A DNA stretch of 57,078 nt from Paenibacillus algorifonticola. GTDB lineage: Bacteria; Bacillota; Bacilli; Paenibacillales; Paenibacillaceae. A program made the translations under genes and the position numbers. The notes beneath the pieces are model-generated. The model saw nothing but the letters and a program-made list of their open reading frames with translations. It did no database searches and was not told the origin of the DNA. The DNA is taken from positions 1 to 57,078 of the forward strand of contig NZ_LAQO01000049.1 in NCBI RefSeq assembly GCF_000971975.1. Direction: 5' to 3'. Positions 15,932 through 24,922 of this stretch are shown one piece after another (position 1 is the stretch's first letter; every line of letters begins with the position of its first letter).

Positions 15932-16855
15932 CTAGCGCGAGCTTTCGTTCGCCTTGCGCGCTTCCGCCAAATAGCTTTTATCCTTGAAGAAAAACATCGC
16001 AATAATCGTCACTACATAAGGCAGCATCATTGTAAAATGGACCGGCAGCGCATAGCCCTGAAGCCGGGTGCTGAGCGCATCCATAAACCCAAATAACAAG
16101 CTCGCGCCCGCAACGCCAAGCGGATTGGACTGGCCGAGCATCGTCGCAACTAGCGCGATAAAGCCGCGGCCTGCGGTCATGCCCTCGGTAAACATCGTTA
16201 CTTGACCAAGCGACAGCTGCGCTCCAGCTAGCCCGCACAATACGCCGCACATCAGAACGGCTCCGTACTGGATATGCGTCACTTTGATGCCAAGGCTTCT
16301 CGCGGCAACCGGATTTTGTCCAGCGGCAAGCAAGCGGAAGCCCGAAACGGTCTTAAATAAATAATACTGCAAACAAGCGACGAGAGCGATCGATAAATAG
16401 ACGAGCGGAGAATGACCGGAAACGACATCTCCCACCCAGGGAATGTCCTTAATGAGCGGAATATCCCACTTGGGCAAGCCGACCATGCTTTTATCGTAAT
16501 AAGCGCCTTTGACATTAAAGATCGCCCGCAAGGAAAATGTCGTCAGCCCAAGAGCGAGAAAGTTAAGCGAAATCCCGACGACGATGACGTTCGCCTTCAA
16601 ATGAATGGCCATATAGGCAAGCAATAAGGAGAACACGAGCACACAGACGATAGCGAACAGCACGGCGAGCCATACACTGCCCGTCAAATGGTTGCCGACA
16701 ATCGCCGAGAAGGCGCCAATAAGAATAAGCCCTTCCAAACCGACGTTAAACAGGCCGACCCGCGCGCATAACGCACCGCCGAGCGCTGCAAGCAAAATCG
16801 GCGTAATCATGCGGAGTGTCGAAGCGAACAGGGAAACATCAAACAGCTGATCCAC
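15932..16855 (-). CDS. nupQ: Nucleoside ABC transporter permease (NupQ-like)
   Basis: 307-residue inner-membrane permease of the BPD_transp_2 (branched-chain/ribose-type) family. GLFNVGLEGLILIGAF near residue 45 and GRGFIALVATMLGQ near residue 230 are the coupling-type motifs. The frame is open to 16981, but GTG 16855 follows the upstream permease stop by one base (TAAGGTGG) and gives a normal length. It pairs with NupP and is driven by the NupO ATPase. Counterpart of B. subtilis YufQ/NupQ. Confidence 0.92.
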   Translation of the reverse strand: MDQLFDVSLFASTLRMITPILLAALGGALCARVGLFNVGLEGLILIGAFSAIVGNHLTGSVWLAVLFAIVCVLVFSLLLAYMAIHLKANVIVVGISLNFLALGLTTFSLRAIFNVKGAYYDKSMVGLPKWDIPLIKDIPWVGDVVSGHSPLVYLSIALVACLQYYLFKTVSGFRLLAAGQNPVAARSLGIKVTHIQYGAVLMCGVLCGLAGAQLSLGQVTMFTEGMTAGRGFIALVATMLGQSNPLGVAGASLLFGFMDALSTRLQGYALPVHFTMMLPYVVTIIAMFFFKDKSYLAEARKANESSR

Positions 16856-16856
16856 C

Positions 16857-17909
16857 TTAAGCCCCCGCTTTCTTCTTTTTCTTAAAGAACGAATAAGTAA
16901 ACTTTGCGGAAATAAACAAAATAAGTACGGCCTGAATAATGCTTGATACTTCCAACGGCACATCGGTATTGCGCTCGACACCCATGCCGCCAGTTTGCAG
17001 CGCGGCCAGCAATATGGCAGCGAGCGCGGTGCCTAGCGGATTCGATCCGGCTAGCAGCGTCGCCATAATGCCTGACCAGGCGTACCCAGGTGAAGTAAGT
17101 GCGCCATCCAAATAGCGGTATTGCGTGCCCAGCACCTCTCCGGCTCCGGCAAGACCAGCAAAGCCACCGCTGACGAACATGCTGTACAGCATCAGTCTTC
17201 CGCGATTAACGCCGCCGTAGCTCGCGAATAGCGGATTGCCGCCCATCATCCGGATCTCGTAGCCTTTAACCATATAACGCATAAACCAGGCAAGCGCTAT
17301 AGCCCCAATCAGCGCGAACAGAAATCCTGCATGCAGGCTCATCCCTTGAAACAGCTTTGGCAGCCACACGCTCTTGTCCACCATAACCGTCTGCGCCATA
17401 GCGGCCGAGCCAGATCTGTCCATCAATGGGTAGGAAACGACATAACCGGCAAATAAGGATGCTATATAATTGAGCAATAAGGTCGTAATCAATAAGTTCA
17501 TGCGAAACCGGGCATCCAGCCATCCGGCAAAAGCAGACCATAGTCCGCCAGCAATTACGCCGGCCAGCAGTGCTGCGACAAGCTTAAACCAAGCTGGACC
17601 CGGCAAATAAATCGCGGTCACCGCGGCGCTTAGCGCGCCGAGCACCATTTGTCCTTCGGAGCCCATATTGAAAAAGCCTGCGCGGAAGGCGAGCGCCACC
17701 CCAAGCCCAATCAGCATAATAGGTGTAGCGCGGCTTAATGTATTAGTGAAAAAATAAAAACTGCCGAAGGCGCCCTTCCACATCTCGGCGTATGTCTCGG
17801 TTACAGACCCGCCTACAATCGCAATGGCGATAGCGCCCGCTCCGAGACCGACAACGATGGCGAGAAGCGGCTGCAATAATGCCCTGAGTATTCCCTTTAG
17901 CTTGTCCAC
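16857..17909 (-). CDS. nupP: Nucleoside ABC transporter permease (NupP-like)
   Basis: 350-residue permease partner of the same BPD_transp_2 family, with about ten membrane segments. Characteristic segments: ATPIMLIGLGVALAFRAGFFNMGSEGQ (split here over residues 61-87) and YAWSGIMATLLAGSNPLGT near residue 280. It ends in a basic tail. The start lies 4 bases after the ATPase gene stop, and the NupQ gene follows one base after its own stop, a tight operon. Counterpart of B. subtilis YufP/NupP. Confidence 0.93.
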   Translation of the reverse strand: MDKLKGILRALLQPLLAIVVGLGAGAIAIAIVGGSVTETYAEMWKGAFGSFYFFTNTLSRATPIMLIGLGVALAFRAGFFNMGSEGQMVLGALSAAVTAIYLPGPAWFKLVAALLAGVIAGGLWSAFAGWLDARFRMNLLITTLLLNYIASLFAGYVVSYPLMDRSGSAAMAQTVMVDKSVWLPKLFQGMSLHAGFLFALIGAIALAWFMRYMVKGYEIRMMGGNPLFASYGGVNRGRLMLYSMFVSGGFAGLAGAGEVLGTQYRYLDGALTSPGYAWSGIMATLLAGSNPLGTALAAILLAALQTGGMGVERNTDVPLEVSSIIQAVLILFISAKFTYSFFKKKKKAGA

Positions 17910-17913
17910 CCGT

Positions 17914-19401
17914 TTATCCTCCCGCCATTAAAAGACTAATTTCTTCTTCCGTAGCCGTTAAGCCCGGCAGCTCGCCAACGATCCGGCCTTCATTCATAAC
18001 GAGCACGCGGTCGGACAGCTTTAGTATTTCCGTCAGCTCCGAGGACACGAGCAAAATCGCTCCACCATCAGCCCGCCGCTTCAACAGCTCGCCATGAATA
18101 ATTTCCATCGCGCCGATATCGACGCCACGGGTAGGCTCCGCCGCAATTAGAAATGGTGTTTCCTGGGCAAGCTCCCGCGCCACAATCAGCTTCTGCAAAT
18201 TGCCTCCCGATAAATATTGCGCCTTCGTATGAATCGAACCTGTCTTAATGCCAAAATGCTCGACCCAGCCGCTTACGAGCTGGCGAATAGCAGCGCCGCG
18301 CAGCACGCCTCCGCGCTGATAGCGGCGGGCATGACCCATTAGGCCATTTTCCAGCACCGTAGCGTCCTTGGCCACTCCCCATTGATAGCGGTCCTCCGGT
18401 ATATGAGCAAGCCCTTGCTCACGAATGCTGCGCACAGACTTGCCCGTAACATCTCTGCCTCTCAGCAAAGCTTTGCCAGAATCGACAGGGGCAAGTCCCG
18501 AAATCGCCTGCAGCAGCTCCGATTGCCCATTGCCGGAAATACCGGCGATGCCGACAATTTCTCCGGCGTGAACGCTGAGACTCACTTGATCAAGCTTCGG
18601 CTTCCCATGCTCGCCTTTTATCGTAAGCTGCACCGCTTCCAGCACCTTCTCGCCTCTAGCCGGAGCCTCTTTATGCAAATCCAGCAGCTCGCGGCCAACC
18701 ATCATCCGCGACAGCTCCTCAATACTCGTATCTGCCGCATTAACCATACCGCTAAGCTTGCCGTCGCGCAGCACCGTAATGCGATCAGCTACATCCATAA
18801 TTTCCTGCAGCTTATGGCTGATCAGAATGAAGCTTTTGCCTTGTGCGGCCAGCCGCTTGATCGCAATAAGCAGCTCCTTGACCTCAAGAGGAGTCAATAC
18901 TGCCGTCGGCTCGTCCAAAATAATGATTTCTGCTCCTTGATGCAGCACCTTCAATATTTCTACGCGCTGCTGCAAGCCTAGCGAGCAATCCTCCACCTTT
19001 TTCCACGGATCAACCGGCATGCCGTAAGAAGTTCCCAATTGCTCTGTTATAAGTGCAGCTTGTTTACGGTCGAAGCGCGCTGTTTTGGCAGGCTCACGGC
19101 CGATAACGATATTTTCAGAAATGGTGAACGTCGGAAAAAGCATAAAATGCTGATGCACCATGCCGATTTTACTGTTAATAGCATCCGATGGACTATGAAA
19201 CGCCACCTGTTTACCGTTCACAACGATGCTGCCAGAAGTTGGCGTCTCCATGCCGTACAATATGCGCATCAATGTCGTTTTTCCAGCGCCATTTTCTCCG
19301 ACCAGCGCATGAATTTCCCCTTTACGCAGCGAAAAATCCACTTCGCTATTGGCCTTTAGCGCTCCGTAGGATTTTGTAATCTTATTCATTTGCAGCAGCA
19401 T
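17914..19401 (-). CDS. nupO: Nucleoside ABC transporter ATP-binding protein (NupO-like)
   Basis: 495-residue protein with two ABC ATPase halves, as in ribose/nucleoside importers. First half: Walker A GENGAGKTT, signature LGLQQR, Walker B IIILDEPTAVLTP. Second half: degenerate P-loop GISGNGQSELL, signature LSGGNLQK, and AAEPTRGVDIGA. The annotated start is ATG 19401 (MLLQMNKITKSYGALKA) after GAGGAG; the longer frame to 19437 adds a non-conserved stretch. A GC-rich hairpin separates it from the nupN gene. Confidence 0.94.
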   Translation of the reverse strand: MLLQMNKITKSYGALKANSEVDFSLRKGEIHALVGENGAGKTTLMRILYGMETPTSGSIVVNGKQVAFHSPSDAINSKIGMVHQHFMLFPTFTISENIVIGREPAKTARFDRKQAALITEQLGTSYGMPVDPWKKVEDCSLGLQQRVEILKVLHQGAEIIILDEPTAVLTPLEVKELLIAIKRLAAQGKSFILISHKLQEIMDVADRITVLRDGKLSGMVNAADTSIEELSRMMVGRELLDLHKEAPARGEKVLEAVQLTIKGEHGKPKLDQVSLSVHAGEIVGIAGISGNGQSELLQAISGLAPVDSGKALLRGRDVTGKSVRSIREQGLAHIPEDRYQWGVAKDATVLENGLMGHARRYQRGGVLRGAAIRQLVSGWVEHFGIKTGSIHTKAQYLSGGNLQKLIVARELAQETPFLIAAEPTRGVDIGAMEIIHGELLKRRADGGAILLVSSELTEILKLSDRVLVMNEGRIVGELPGLTATEEEISLLMAGG

Positions 19402-19441
19402 GCGGGCAGCTCTCCTCTCACAATAAACCAACAACAAGCAA

Positions 19442-19465
19442 ACCGGCTGCCCGCTGGCAGCCGGT
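19442..19465 (-). other. Intercistronic hairpin between nupN and nupO
   Basis: Perfect 10-bp GC-rich stem ACCGGCTGCC/GGCAGCCGGT with a 4-base loop and no T-run. It lies just after the binding-protein stop. Hairpins in this position commonly protect the upstream mRNA or attenuate the downstream part, so that binding protein exceeds ATPase and permease; here that is inference. Confidence 0.7.
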
Positions 19466-19473
19466 GCTTCTTC

Positions 19474-20544
19474 TTATTTCGCCGCTGGAAGCTCCACGAC
19501 GATTTTGCCTGAAATGATATCATCGGCAATGGCTTTCACTTTTGTAACCGCATCTTCGCCAACAAATGGGCTAAGTGCTGATTTGCTGTCTTGTGTAACG
19601 AATGTAAGACCTACACCTTTTTCCTTCAAGCCGTAGTCAGTCGCTGTAAAGTCGAATTGGTCGTTTGCGAATGCTTTAACCGTTTCATAGGCTACTGCAT
19701 CTGTACCTTTCAATTGGGAAAGGACGATATGCTCAGGATCAAGCTCCGTACGGTCAATATCTTGACCGGAAGCGTATAAGCCTTTTTCCTTCGCTGCTTC
19801 AAATACGCCAAGATCGCCAACAGCCGACATGCCCGCTACGAAATCTGCACCTTGGGAATATTGCAGCAGCGCAAGCTCCTTGCCTTTTGCTGAATCCGTA
19901 AAGTTTCCTACATAGTTAATCAAAAATTTTGCGTCCGGGTTTGTGTTTTTAAGCCCTTGCTCAAAGCCCGATGTGTATTTCTTAAGCAGCGGTGTATCCA
20001 TCGCTACTACTGCGCCTACTACATTCGTTTTAGTGGAAAGGCCAGCAGCTGCGCCAAGCAGGTAAGCTGCTTCCTGCTCACGGAACACGACGCTGCGAAC
20101 GTTAGGCTGATCAACAATTGTATCAATAATAGCGAATGGCTTGTCCGGATTTTCAGGAGCTACCTTATTAAGTGCATCTTCCGCTTGGAAAGTTGCTGTA
20201 ATAATCAGATCGTAATTGTCTGCTACCGCTGCGCGCAGGTTTTGCTCGAATGCAGCAGGGTCAGTCGACTCAATCGTTTTCACTTCTACATTAAAATCTT
20301 TGCCGGCTCTTTTGAAGCCTTCATCCATCGATGCGAAAAACGGGTTAACGCCGATTTGCTCAGGAAGCACGAGCGCTACGCGTTTTTGCTTTTCATTTTC
20401 AGGAGAAGCTGCAGCTGTTCCAGCGTTAGTAGCCGTGCCAGCATTCGTGCCGCTGCTGCTATTGTTCTTTCCATTCGAGCCGCAAGCCGCCAGTATAACG
20501 ACAACCATCAATAATGATAATGTTAACGCCAGTGTCTTTTTCAT
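19474..20544 (-). CDS. nupN: BMP-family nucleoside-binding lipoprotein (NupN-like)
   Basis: 356-residue lipoprotein of the Bmp/PnrA family, the extracellular nucleoside-binding component. Signal peptide with lipobox LAAC, lipidated Cys at residue 21, then a low-complexity Ser/Asn/Thr/Ala linker to about residue 48. Bmp motifs: VALVLPEQIGVNPFFASMDEGF, GMSAVGDLGVFEAAKEKGLYASG and DIISGKIVVELP at the end. It opens the operon nupN-O-P-Q. The B. subtilis homologue (YufN) belongs to a guanosine transporter; specificity here is inferred. Confidence 0.94.
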   Translation of the reverse strand: MKKTLALTLSLLMVVVILAACGSNGKNNSSSGTNAGTATNAGTAAASPENEKQKRVALVLPEQIGVNPFFASMDEGFKRAGKDFNVEVKTIESTDPAAFEQNLRAAVADNYDLIITATFQAEDALNKVAPENPDKPFAIIDTIVDQPNVRSVVFREQEAAYLLGAAAGLSTKTNVVGAVVAMDTPLLKKYTSGFEQGLKNTNPDAKFLINYVGNFTDSAKGKELALLQYSQGADFVAGMSAVGDLGVFEAAKEKGLYASGQDIDRTELDPEHIVLSQLKGTDAVAYETVKAFANDQFDFTATDYGLKEKGVGLTFVTQDSKSALSPFVGEDAVTKVKAIADDIISGKIVVELPAAK

Positions 20545-20589
20545 TTGTGTACGTTTCTCTCCCTTAAAATAGCTTGTATTTTTCTCTTT

Positions 20590-20618
20590 ATCCTAGTAAG
20601 CTTATCGGATTTTGTCAA
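20590..20618 (-). promoter_or_regulatory. Promoter of the nup operon
   Basis: On the minus strand TTGACA (20613-20618), 17 bases, TAGGAT (20590-20595). A perfect 10-bp palindrome CGAATATTCG (20622-20631) lies just upstream of the -35 and might be an operator. It does not have the spacing of a PurR box, so I do not name a regulator. Confidence 0.65.
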
Positions 20619-20689
20619 TAGCGAATATTCGACAAAACTCTCGTTTATTCTACATGATTTTCATGAAAGTTAGTTATAAAAATACGATG

Positions 20690-20721
20690 TTGACACAAAA
20701 TTGTAACAATGCTAGTATAAT
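20690..20721 (+). promoter_or_regulatory. Promoter of the SLH-like secreted protein gene
   Basis: TTGACA (20690-20695), then TAGTAT after 17 bases or TATAAT (20716-20721) after 20. The TATAAT is perfect but the spacing is long, so the real -10 may be the overlapping TAGTAT. It lies 62 bases before the start codon and is divergent from the nup promoter. Confidence 0.6.
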
Positions 20722-20782
20722 CGTACTATTCCGAGTTATTTAATATACTTTGGAAAATAATATCCAATACCGGAGGGAATTT

Positions 20783-22165
20783 ATGAGCACAAAATATCCT
20801 GCACTAACCAGATCCTTATTGTCCGCATCTCTGGCCTTATCCATCGCTTTATCATCGGCTGTCCCTACTTATGCAGCTACTTCTACTACAACAGCAACAA
20901 GTGCAGCAACAACTGCCGCTTCATCCGAAGCCAAGCTGTTCCTCAAAGAGAAGTTCGGTATAACCTTCACCACCAGCACGATTACAAAAGGACAGTTCAT
21001 TCAAGCCGTAGCCGATGCGCTTAAGCTGGAGCAGCCGGAGGAGCTTCCTGCCTTCACTGATCTGACTGAGACCAGCCCTTATTATGCTGCAGCAGCTGCC
21101 CTTCATAAACAAGGCATTCTCACTTCAACAACCGTAAACGCTGAGCAAAAATTGACAGCAGCTTCCGCTTTGTACATCGCCGTTAAAGCAGCAGGACTAC
21201 AAGAGCTAGCCCATACATACCCACAGGCGAAAATTACAGCTGGACTAAAGAAGCTGAATATTCCGGCTTCCTCTCTCGGAACAGCGGCAGCACAAGAGCT
21301 TGCCGCAGCCGTTGATACGGGCTTGCTGCCAGCCTCCCAGTACAATGCCATTAAAGGCAAAGGGCTGACGCCGCAGCTTGCCGAAACGCTGATCGTGCAA
21401 ATTCTTTCCTTTAAAGGAGAATACAAGCATTATATCGGCAACATCAACGATAGCACCATTTATGCCCAATTGCATGATGCTTTCAAAACATCCAATATTA
21501 TTCAAGCACTCGAGCTGCAAACGATTGTAGATACGGCGCTCAAAAATAATTTGGTGACGGGCTACAACTTGAAGGACGCGCGTTTTGACGCCAACTTCAC
21601 GCCATCCCTATCCCTCAATTATGGACACAGCGACCTGCTGCATGTCATCCAGCTTATTGGGCTGCTGCGCAGCGAAGGCATTGACGCCAAAGTTCAGCTT
21701 GAGCCTAAAACGTCTGCTTACATCTTCATGAAGGAATGGGGCGAGCCGCCAACAAAGGATACTGAAAATTATAAAGTTGTCCAAATCGAAAACGGCAATT
21801 ATATTACGTATGCGAAGGAATTCGATATCGCCTTTGAATTCAACAATGCAGCGGATAAAGCGCGCTTCCAGCCTATTATTTTGCAATATGCGAAAAAAGA
21901 CAAAGCCGATCAGCCTGGCCTGATCTATGGCTCATGGTTCCAGCCGCTTTATTATTCATCAACCAAGCTTGATGAATACGAGGTCATTACGAACAATAAA
22001 ATTACGGGCAGCGGCTATTATTATGCCCAGTCCTTCTCGCTGAATGATCAGTCGAAAAACATTGTAGAGGGCTTCCGCAAGCTTGATCCGGCAGTCAACA
22101 TTAATTCCTATACGTTTTGGGTAGATAAACCATTCCATAACTACTTGAATGGCGAAGGACTGTAA
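20783..22165 (+). CDS. Secreted protein with a degenerate SLH-like repeat
   Basis: 460-residue protein. Signal peptide (residues 1-33, cleaved near PTYAA), then a Thr/Ala/Ser linker. The region at residues 55-140 resembles one S-layer homology repeat (LPAFTDLTETSPYYAAAAALHKQGILT). The rest, through VNINSYTFWVDKPFHNYLNG, I cannot assign. The weak SLH similarity suggests cell-wall attachment but is not strong proof. ATG 20783 follows GGAGGGAA; the frame extends to 20750 without support. Monocistronic, ending in a strong terminator. Confidence 0.8.
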   Translation: MSTKYPALTRSLLSASLALSIALSSAVPTYAATSTTTATSAATTAASSEAKLFLKEKFGITFTTSTITKGQFIQAVADALKLEQPEELPAFTDLTETSPYYAAAAALHKQGILTSTTVNAEQKLTAASALYIAVKAAGLQELAHTYPQAKITAGLKKLNIPASSLGTAAAQELAAAVDTGLLPASQYNAIKGKGLTPQLAETLIVQILSFKGEYKHYIGNINDSTIYAQLHDAFKTSNIIQALELQTIVDTALKNNLVTGYNLKDARFDANFTPSLSLNYGHSDLLHVIQLIGLLRSEGIDAKVQLEPKTSAYIFMKEWGEPPTKDTENYKVVQIENGNYITYAKEFDIAFEFNNAADKARFQPIILQYAKKDKADQPGLIYGSWFQPLYYSSTKLDEYEVITNNKITGSGYYYAQSFSLNDQSKNIVEGFRKLDPAVNINSYTFWVDKPFHNYLNGEGL

Positions 22166-22189
22166 GCTTAATACTGAACCAGCTGGTCA

Positions 22190-22234
22190 TAAAAAGGGAT
22201 TCCTTCGTGAAAACGAAGCGAATCCCTTTTTATG
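22190..22234. terminator. Intrinsic terminator after the SLH-like gene
   Basis: Long stem ATAAAAAGGGATTC/GAATCCCTTTTTAT with an inner CTTCGT/ACGAAG hairpin. Works for the plus-strand gene ending at 22165. Its symmetry would also stop the convergent MarR gene. Confidence 0.88.
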
Positions 22235-22293
22235 ATAGGAACGCAGCGGAAGCTGACGGGCTAGAATGCGGAAGCACAAGCCCTTCAGCGCGG

Positions 22294-22764
22294 CTAAGCG
22301 TCGCTGTTGTCCTCGCGCTTGCGCTCCAAATTTTCACTCATTCTCATAAACATGCTGATGGTAATATCCATATCCTCCAGTGAAAAACCCTCGTAAAGCC
22401 TGAGCATTAAATCTTCGCGAACCCGCATAATGCCATCAACGAGCTTACGCCCTTCATCCGTTATCGTAAGCAGCACAATACGACGATCCTCTTCGCTGCG
22501 TTCGCGGTCGATATACCCAAAATTAATTAATCGGTCGGCGATTCCGGTGACGGCACCGCTCGTAATTTGCAGCAATTCCGCCATAACCGACGCTTTCTGC
22601 GGCCCATGCTCCGATAGCAGCAAAACCATCTTTGCATCCGTCATGCCAAGGCCTTGTACATTAAACCGGTTCCATTCTGCATGGATAAGCCGTCTAAGCT
22701 GGCGAAAGGCTTCGTCCATCTCACGCATTTTTTCTATTCTTTTCTCCGTATTTTCCTGATTCAT
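22294..22764 (-). CDS. MarR-family transcriptional regulator
   Basis: 156-residue winged-helix regulator. The recognition region ASVMAELLQITSGAVTGIADRLI is followed by the wing with the family motif GYIDRERSEEDRRIVLLTITDEG. The N-terminal helix (FRQLRRLIHAEWNRF) and C-terminal helix form the dimer interface. Ligand and targets unknown. It is divergent from ilvD (227 bases apart), which may or may not be a target. Confidence 0.92.
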   Translation of the reverse strand: MNQENTEKRIEKMREMDEAFRQLRRLIHAEWNRFNVQGLGMTDAKMVLLLSEHGPQKASVMAELLQITSGAVTGIADRLINFGYIDRERSEEDRRIVLLTITDEGRKLVDGIMRVREDLMLRLYEGFSLEDMDITISMFMRMSENLERKREDNSDA

Positions 22765-22990
22765 TTATACCCCTCGCGATACTGGATTTCTTCACGGCTC
22801 AATGAAATATTTTTTTCACGCCATACGAAAACCACGTTAATTATACTTTTCCTACTACTATAGCGTGTTTTTCCTTGATAGCCAAGCCAGAAGCCGTTTT
22901 AAGCATATAAGTCCATCAACATTACTAGCCAATGCTTGTCCTCTGTGTTAAACTCAAAGGTATCGACTTTTCATACAGGAGGGAATTTTA

Positions 22991-24676
22991 ATGGCACCTA
23001 AGAAGATGCGTTCAGACATGATAAAAAAAGGATTTGACCGTGCACCCCACCGCAGTTTGCTGCGTGCAGCGGGAGTAGCGGAGGAAGATTTCGACAAGCC
23101 CTTTATTGCTGTTTGTAATTCCTATATTGATATTGTACCTGGTCACGTTCATTTGCAGGAATTCGGCAAGCTGGTTAAGCAAGCGATTCGCGATGCTGGC
23201 GGCGTTCCTTTCGAATTCAACACCATTGGCGTTGATGACGGTATCGCAATGGGACATATCGGCATGCGCTACTCGCTGGCGAGCCGTGAAATTATTGCCG
23301 ACTCCGTGGAAACCGTTGTAAATGCGCACTGGTTCGACGGCATGGTCTGCATTCCTAACTGTGATAAAATTACACCGGGCATGATGATGGGCGCGCTTCG
23401 CGTCAACATCCCGACGCTGTTTGTCAGCGGCGGACCGATGAAAGCGGGTAAAACATCCGACGGCCGTTCGATCTCGCTCTCCAGCGTTTTTGAAGGCGTT
23501 GGCGCTTACCAAGCAGGCATCATCGATGATAAGGGCTTGCTGGAGCTTGAACAGTTCGGCTGTCCGACTTGCGGCTCTTGCTCAGGCATGTTCACTGCCA
23601 ACTCGATGAACTGTCTTGCTGAAGGCCTTGGCCTCGCGCTTCCAGGAAACGGTACGATTCTTGCCGTAGCACCTGAGCGTAAGGAATTCGTTAAGCAATC
23701 GGCTACTCAACTGATGAAGCTGATTGAGCTTGGCATTAAGCCTCGCGACATCGTAACGAAAGATACGATTGATAATGCTTTTGCCCTTGATATGGCAATG
23801 GGCGGTTCCACCAATACCGTTCTTCACACCCTTGCACTTGCACATGAAGCAGGCATTGACTACCCAATTGAGCGCATCAACGAAATTGCTGAGCGCGTGC
23901 CGCATTTGGCTAAAATCGCTCCGGCTTCCGACTATCATATCGAAGATGTGCATCTTGCTGGCGGCGTAAGCGCCGTATTGAATGAAATGTTCAAAAAAGA
24001 AGGCACTCTGCACGGCGATTGCATCACTGTAACGGGCAAGACGCTTCGCGAAAACGTAGAGGGCTGTGAAATTCAAAATACCGACGTTATTCGGACAATT
24101 GATAATCCGCATAGTGAGCGTGGCGGACTTGCTGTACTGTTCGGCAACCTCGCTCCAGGCGGCGCAATTATTAAAGTCGGCGCGATCGACAAATCGGTTA
24201 ACGGCTATCATAAAGGTCCTGCTATTTGCTTTGATTCCCAGGATGAAGCTCTTGCTGGCATCGCTAACGGCAAAGTTAAAGAAGGACATGTTGTTATTAT
24301 TCGTTATGAAGGACCTAAAGGCGGACCTGGCATGCCGGAAATGCTGGCTCCAACTTCGCAAATCGCTGGTATGGGCCTTGGCGCTAAAGTCGGTCTCGTA
24401 ACCGATGGACGCTTCTCAGGCGCATCCCGCGGCATCAGTATCGGTCACGTTTCACCGGAAGCGGCTGAAGGCGGACCAATCGCTTTCGTTCAGGACGGCG
24501 ATATCGTTGAGCTGGATATGAACAACCGTGGAATGAACGTTTTGATCAGCGACGAGGAGTTCGAGAAACGCCGTGCCGCATGGCCGGGCTTCGAACCAAA
24601 AATCAAACGCGGCTACCTTGCGCGTTATTCTCACCTCGTTACAAACGCCAGCCGTGGCGGCGTAATGAAAATGTAG
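22991..24676 (+). CDS. ilvD: Dihydroxy-acid dehydratase
   Basis: 561-residue Fe-S dehydratase of valine, leucine and isoleucine synthesis (2,3-dihydroxy-isovalerate to 2-ketoisovalerate). Cluster cysteines are in VCNSY, IPNCDKITPGM and GCPTCGSCSGMFTANSMNC; the C-terminal GRFSGASRGISIGHVSPEA is the other family signature. Full length. ATG 22991 follows AGGAGGG. It stands alone here; no T-box or other branched-chain gene is next to it. Confidence 0.98.
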   Translation: MAPKKMRSDMIKKGFDRAPHRSLLRAAGVAEEDFDKPFIAVCNSYIDIVPGHVHLQEFGKLVKQAIRDAGGVPFEFNTIGVDDGIAMGHIGMRYSLASREIIADSVETVVNAHWFDGMVCIPNCDKITPGMMMGALRVNIPTLFVSGGPMKAGKTSDGRSISLSSVFEGVGAYQAGIIDDKGLLELEQFGCPTCGSCSGMFTANSMNCLAEGLGLALPGNGTILAVAPERKEFVKQSATQLMKLIELGIKPRDIVTKDTIDNAFALDMAMGGSTNTVLHTLALAHEAGIDYPIERINEIAERVPHLAKIAPASDYHIEDVHLAGGVSAVLNEMFKKEGTLHGDCITVTGKTLRENVEGCEIQNTDVIRTIDNPHSERGGLAVLFGNLAPGGAIIKVGAIDKSVNGYHKGPAICFDSQDEALAGIANGKVKEGHVVIIRYEGPKGGPGMPEMLAPTSQIAGMGLGAKVGLVTDGRFSGASRGISIGHVSPEAAEGGPIAFVQDGDIVELDMNNRGMNVLISDEEFEKRRAAWPGFEPKIKRGYLARYSHLVTNASRGGVMKM

Positions 24677-24686
24677 CATGACACCA

Positions 24687-24715
24687 AGCAGCGCTTCGGC
24701 GCTGCTTTTCTTTTT
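24687..24715 (+). terminator. Terminator after ilvD
   Basis: AGCAGCGC-TTCG-GCGCTGCT stem-loop with a UUCG tetraloop followed by TTTCTTTTT, 10 bases after the ilvD stop. Confidence 0.93.
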
Positions 24716-24734
24716 GCCCCTATGTAAATGAAAA

Positions 24735-24784
24735 AACAAAAAAGCACGCTTATCCGCGTTAACCGCGAACAAGCGTGCTTTTTG
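24735..24784 (-). terminator. Terminator facing the minus-strand deacetylase gene
   Basis: Stem AAAAAGCACGCTT/AAGCGTGCTTTTT with an inner GCGTTAACCGC-type palindrome. On the minus strand it ends in a T-rich run. It probably serves the gene ending at 24923 and also backs up the ilvD terminator. Bases 24785-24922 hold no gene I can support. Confidence 0.85.
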
Positions 24785-24922
24785 TATGGTCATACCTCTT
24801 TCAACATTCGATAAACGAATGAATAGACGGGTCGTTCATAACGATCGTACAGCTCAAGCGCCAATGCATCCTGCCGTGCGATTTAAAACTCCGGCTGCCT
24901 GTAAACAGGCGCCGGAGCCCGA

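Noticed and set aside
20600..20660. Possible PurR box or purine riboswitch before nupN
   Set aside because: The CGAA pairs do not have the usual 16-17-base spacing, and there is no aptamer core in the short leader.
23582..24361. Open frame of 259 codons on the minus strand
   Set aside because: Antisense to ilvD, a clear full-length enzyme gene.
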